DNA from: Croceibacterium_B sp963811255
GTDB taxonomy: Bacteria > Pseudomonadota > Alphaproteobacteria > Sphingomonadales > Sphingomonadaceae
Assembly: GCA_963811255.1 (NCBI GenBank)
Contig: CAWEQI010000003.1
Location: 806,001 to 870,000 of the forward strand
DNA length: 64,000 nt
Direction: 5' to 3'
Below the pieces are notes generated by a model. It saw only the letters and a program-made list of their open reading frames with translations, had not been told where the DNA came from and made no database searches. The translations under genes and the position numbers were made by a program. Below are positions 62,628 to 64,000 of this stretch, piece after piece (position 1 is the first letter of the stretch; each line of letters begins with the position of its first letter).

Positions 62628-64000
62628 CTAGCGCCGCGAGTGGATGGTGTTTTTGCGCATCAGGAACACGAGCGGTACCGCCACCAGGCTGAGCCACATC
62701 ATCAGGTAGAAGTCGTCGATGTAGGCGACCATCGCCGCCTGACGGGTGACCTCTAGATTGGCCACCGCCGTTGCGGCGTCGCCGTAGCCGGCGAACTGAC
62801 CGATCGAGGTCAGATCGAACATCGAGCTGAGGCCGGGCGTGATATGCTCGGCCAGCGCGCTGTGGACTTTTTGCGTGTTGCGCGCGAGCAGCGTCATCGC
62901 CACCGAAATGCCGACCGACGAGCCTATGTTGCGGGTCAGGTTGAGCAGGCTCGAACCGTCGGTGCGCAGGTTCGGAGGCAGGGTGGCGAAGGCGGTCGCG
63001 TTCAGGGGAATGAACACCAGGCCGATGCCGAGCCCCTGGACCACGCCCGACATGACGATGTTGTAACGGTCGACGCCGAGCGACCAGTGCGACATCCAGC
63101 TCATCGACCAAGCGCCGATCAGGAAGCCGATGGCGACGATCCAGCGCGCGTCGGCGCCCTTGCGCATCAGGAAACTGGAGAGCTGCATGCTGATGAGAAT
63201 GCCGATGCCGCGCGGCATCAGGATCATGCCGGTGCCGATGACGTCGTAGCCGAGCAGCTGCTGCAGCAGTAGCGGCAGCAGGGCCATCGTCCCGAACATC
63301 ACGACGCCGATGACGATCATGAACAGCAGCGCGATGACGAAGTTCATGTCCGCGAACAGCGCGCGATGGAACAACGGATTCCTCGAGGTGGCGAGATGCA
63401 CGGCGGCGATCCACGCCGACGATATTGCCACCGCCAGCTCAATCCAGATTTCGGCCGAATTGAACCAATCGGCTTGGTTGCCGCGGTCGAGGAACAGCTG
63501 CAGCGCGCTGAGCGCAAGGCCCATCATGGCGAAGCCAAAGATATCGAAGCGGCGCTTCTCGATGGGGCGCGGCGGCATCTGCGCGAGCAGGATCGTCAGC
63601 GCGGCGATGCCGACCGGCAGGTTGACGTAGAACACCCAGCGCCAGTTCCAGTTCTCGGTCAGCCAGCCGCCGATCAGCGGCCCGAGGATCGGGCCAACCA
63701 TGACGCCGAGGCCCCACAAGGCGATGATCTGCGGCTGGCGGCTGGGCTTGGTCGTGTCGAGCATCGCCGTTTGGCTGAGCGGAGCGATGAACGCGCCGGC
63801 GACGCCCTGAATGGCGCGGAACATGACCATTTCGCCCAGATTCTGGGCGATGCCGCACAGTGCCGAGGCAGCGATGAAGCCGGTCACGGCGCCGAGAAAC
63901 AGCGTCCGCATGCCGATGCGGTCGGCCAGCCAGCCGGTGATCGGCATCGCCACCGCCGAAGCGACGATGTAGCTGGTCAGCACCCAGCTGATGGTGTCGG
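62628..64000 (-). CDS. DHA2 family (EmrB/QacA-type) drug efflux transporter, 5' end outside window
   Basis: C-terminal portion (about 456 residues visible) of a 14-helix major facilitator. The frame is open through base 64000, reading DTISWVLTSYIVASAVAMPITGWLADRIGMR, which is the helix 1-3 region, so only a short N terminus is missing. The antiporter motif GVMVGPILGPLIGGWLTENWNWRWVFYVNLPVG is the DHA2 signature. An EmrA-type membrane-fusion partner may lie upstream of the window. It converges on asd with seven bases between the stops. Confidence 0.9.
   Translation of the reverse strand, partial: DTISWVLTSYIVASAVAMPITGWLADRIGMRTLFLGAVTGFIAASALCGIAQNLGEMVMFRAIQGVAGAFIAPLSQTAMLDTTKPSRQPQIIALWGLGVMVGPILGPLIGGWLTENWNWRWVFYVNLPVGIAALTILLAQMPPRPIEKRRFDIFGFAMMGLALSALQLFLDRGNQADWFNSAEIWIELAVAISSAWIAAVHLATSRNPLFHRALFADMNFVIALLFMIVIGVVMFGTMALLPLLLQQLLGYDVIGTGMILMPRGIGILISMQLSSFLMRKGADARWIVAIGFLIGAWSMSWMSHWSLGVDRYNIVMSGVVQGLGIGLVFIPLNATAFATLPPNLRTDGSSLLNLTRNIGSSVGISVAMTLLARNTQKVHSALAEHITPGLSSMFDLTSIGQFAGYGDAATAVANLEVTRQAAMVAYIDDFYLMMWLSLVAVPLVFLMRKNTIHSRR

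Overview
The window is 64 kb of GC-rich, gene-dense chromosome from an alphaproteobacterium, most probably of the order Sphingomonadales. The clues are a long nuo operon running into birA, coaX and an RNase J gene with a DUF1467 gene behind it, an ATP synthase Fo cluster separate from F1 and carrying two b-type subunits (b' and b), a FYDLN acid-domain protein, and two palindromic intergenic repeat families of the sort scattered through sphingomonad genomes. The order is inferred from family knowledge and gene order; no 16S gene is present.

Layout. 1-16.5 kb: complex I operon nuoC (cut by the left edge), D, E, F, G, H, I, J, K, L, M, N, interspersed with three tiny membrane-protein genes and two related secreted four-cysteine genes. 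16.5-19.9 kb: birA, coaX, RNase J, DUF1467, coupled by stop/start overlaps. 19.9-22.4 kb on the minus strand: pyrF, lapA, purB. 22.6-27.5 kb: a subtilisin-like protease, then a three-gene flavoprotein dehydrogenase (small subunit, GMC subunit, triheme cytochrome c). 27.6-31.2 kb on the minus strand: quinol NO reductase and NnrS. 31.4-35.5 kb: a large autotransporter lying between a degenerate radC 3' remnant and the 3' end of intact radC, which looks like an insertion at radC. 36.3-40.2 kb: ydbH-ynbE-ydbL, an envelope lipid-transport module. 40.4-42.9 kb: atpI-B-E-F'-F. 43-46 kb: small redox and detoxification genes. 46.1-50.3 kb on the minus strand: aroA, a small membrane protein, cmk, rpsA, running towards GFA and gloB. 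50.5-58.1 kb: FYDLN protein, tRNA-Ala(GGC), ffh, rpsP, rimM, a 3.1-kb non-ribosomal interruption (DUF2306, a TrxR-like flavoprotein, a small membrane protein, a LysR regulator), then trmD, rplS and an intrinsic terminator. 58.1-64 kb: dipeptidyl peptidase IV, an APC permease, asd and a DHA2 exporter cut by the right edge.

Most of the window is respiration and housekeeping: complex I and ATP synthase for energy conversion, the SRP and ribosomal genes for translation, purB, pyrF, aroA, cmk and asd for biosynthesis. The accessory layer is the flavoprotein dehydrogenase, the NO-detoxification pair, the autotransporter, the protease and the exporter.

The points most worth a second look are these. 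(i) NuoH carries about 136 extra C-terminal residues encoded by DNA of roughly 50% GC. (ii) Palindromic repeats sit at three gene junctions (nuoG/H, nuoL/M, rpsP/rimM); all three stay open in the frame that preserves ATGA stop/start coupling, and at rimM the repeat is translated as part of the protein. (iii) The autotransporter is flanked by direct copies of the radC 3' end. (iv) Four genes (a nuoF/G spacer gene, pyrF, the GMC subunit, rpsP) each contain exactly one extra base; as read, rpsP and rimM become a single open frame. Sequence error is the simplest reading of (iv), because pyrF and rpsP are core genes, but raw reads would be needed to decide.
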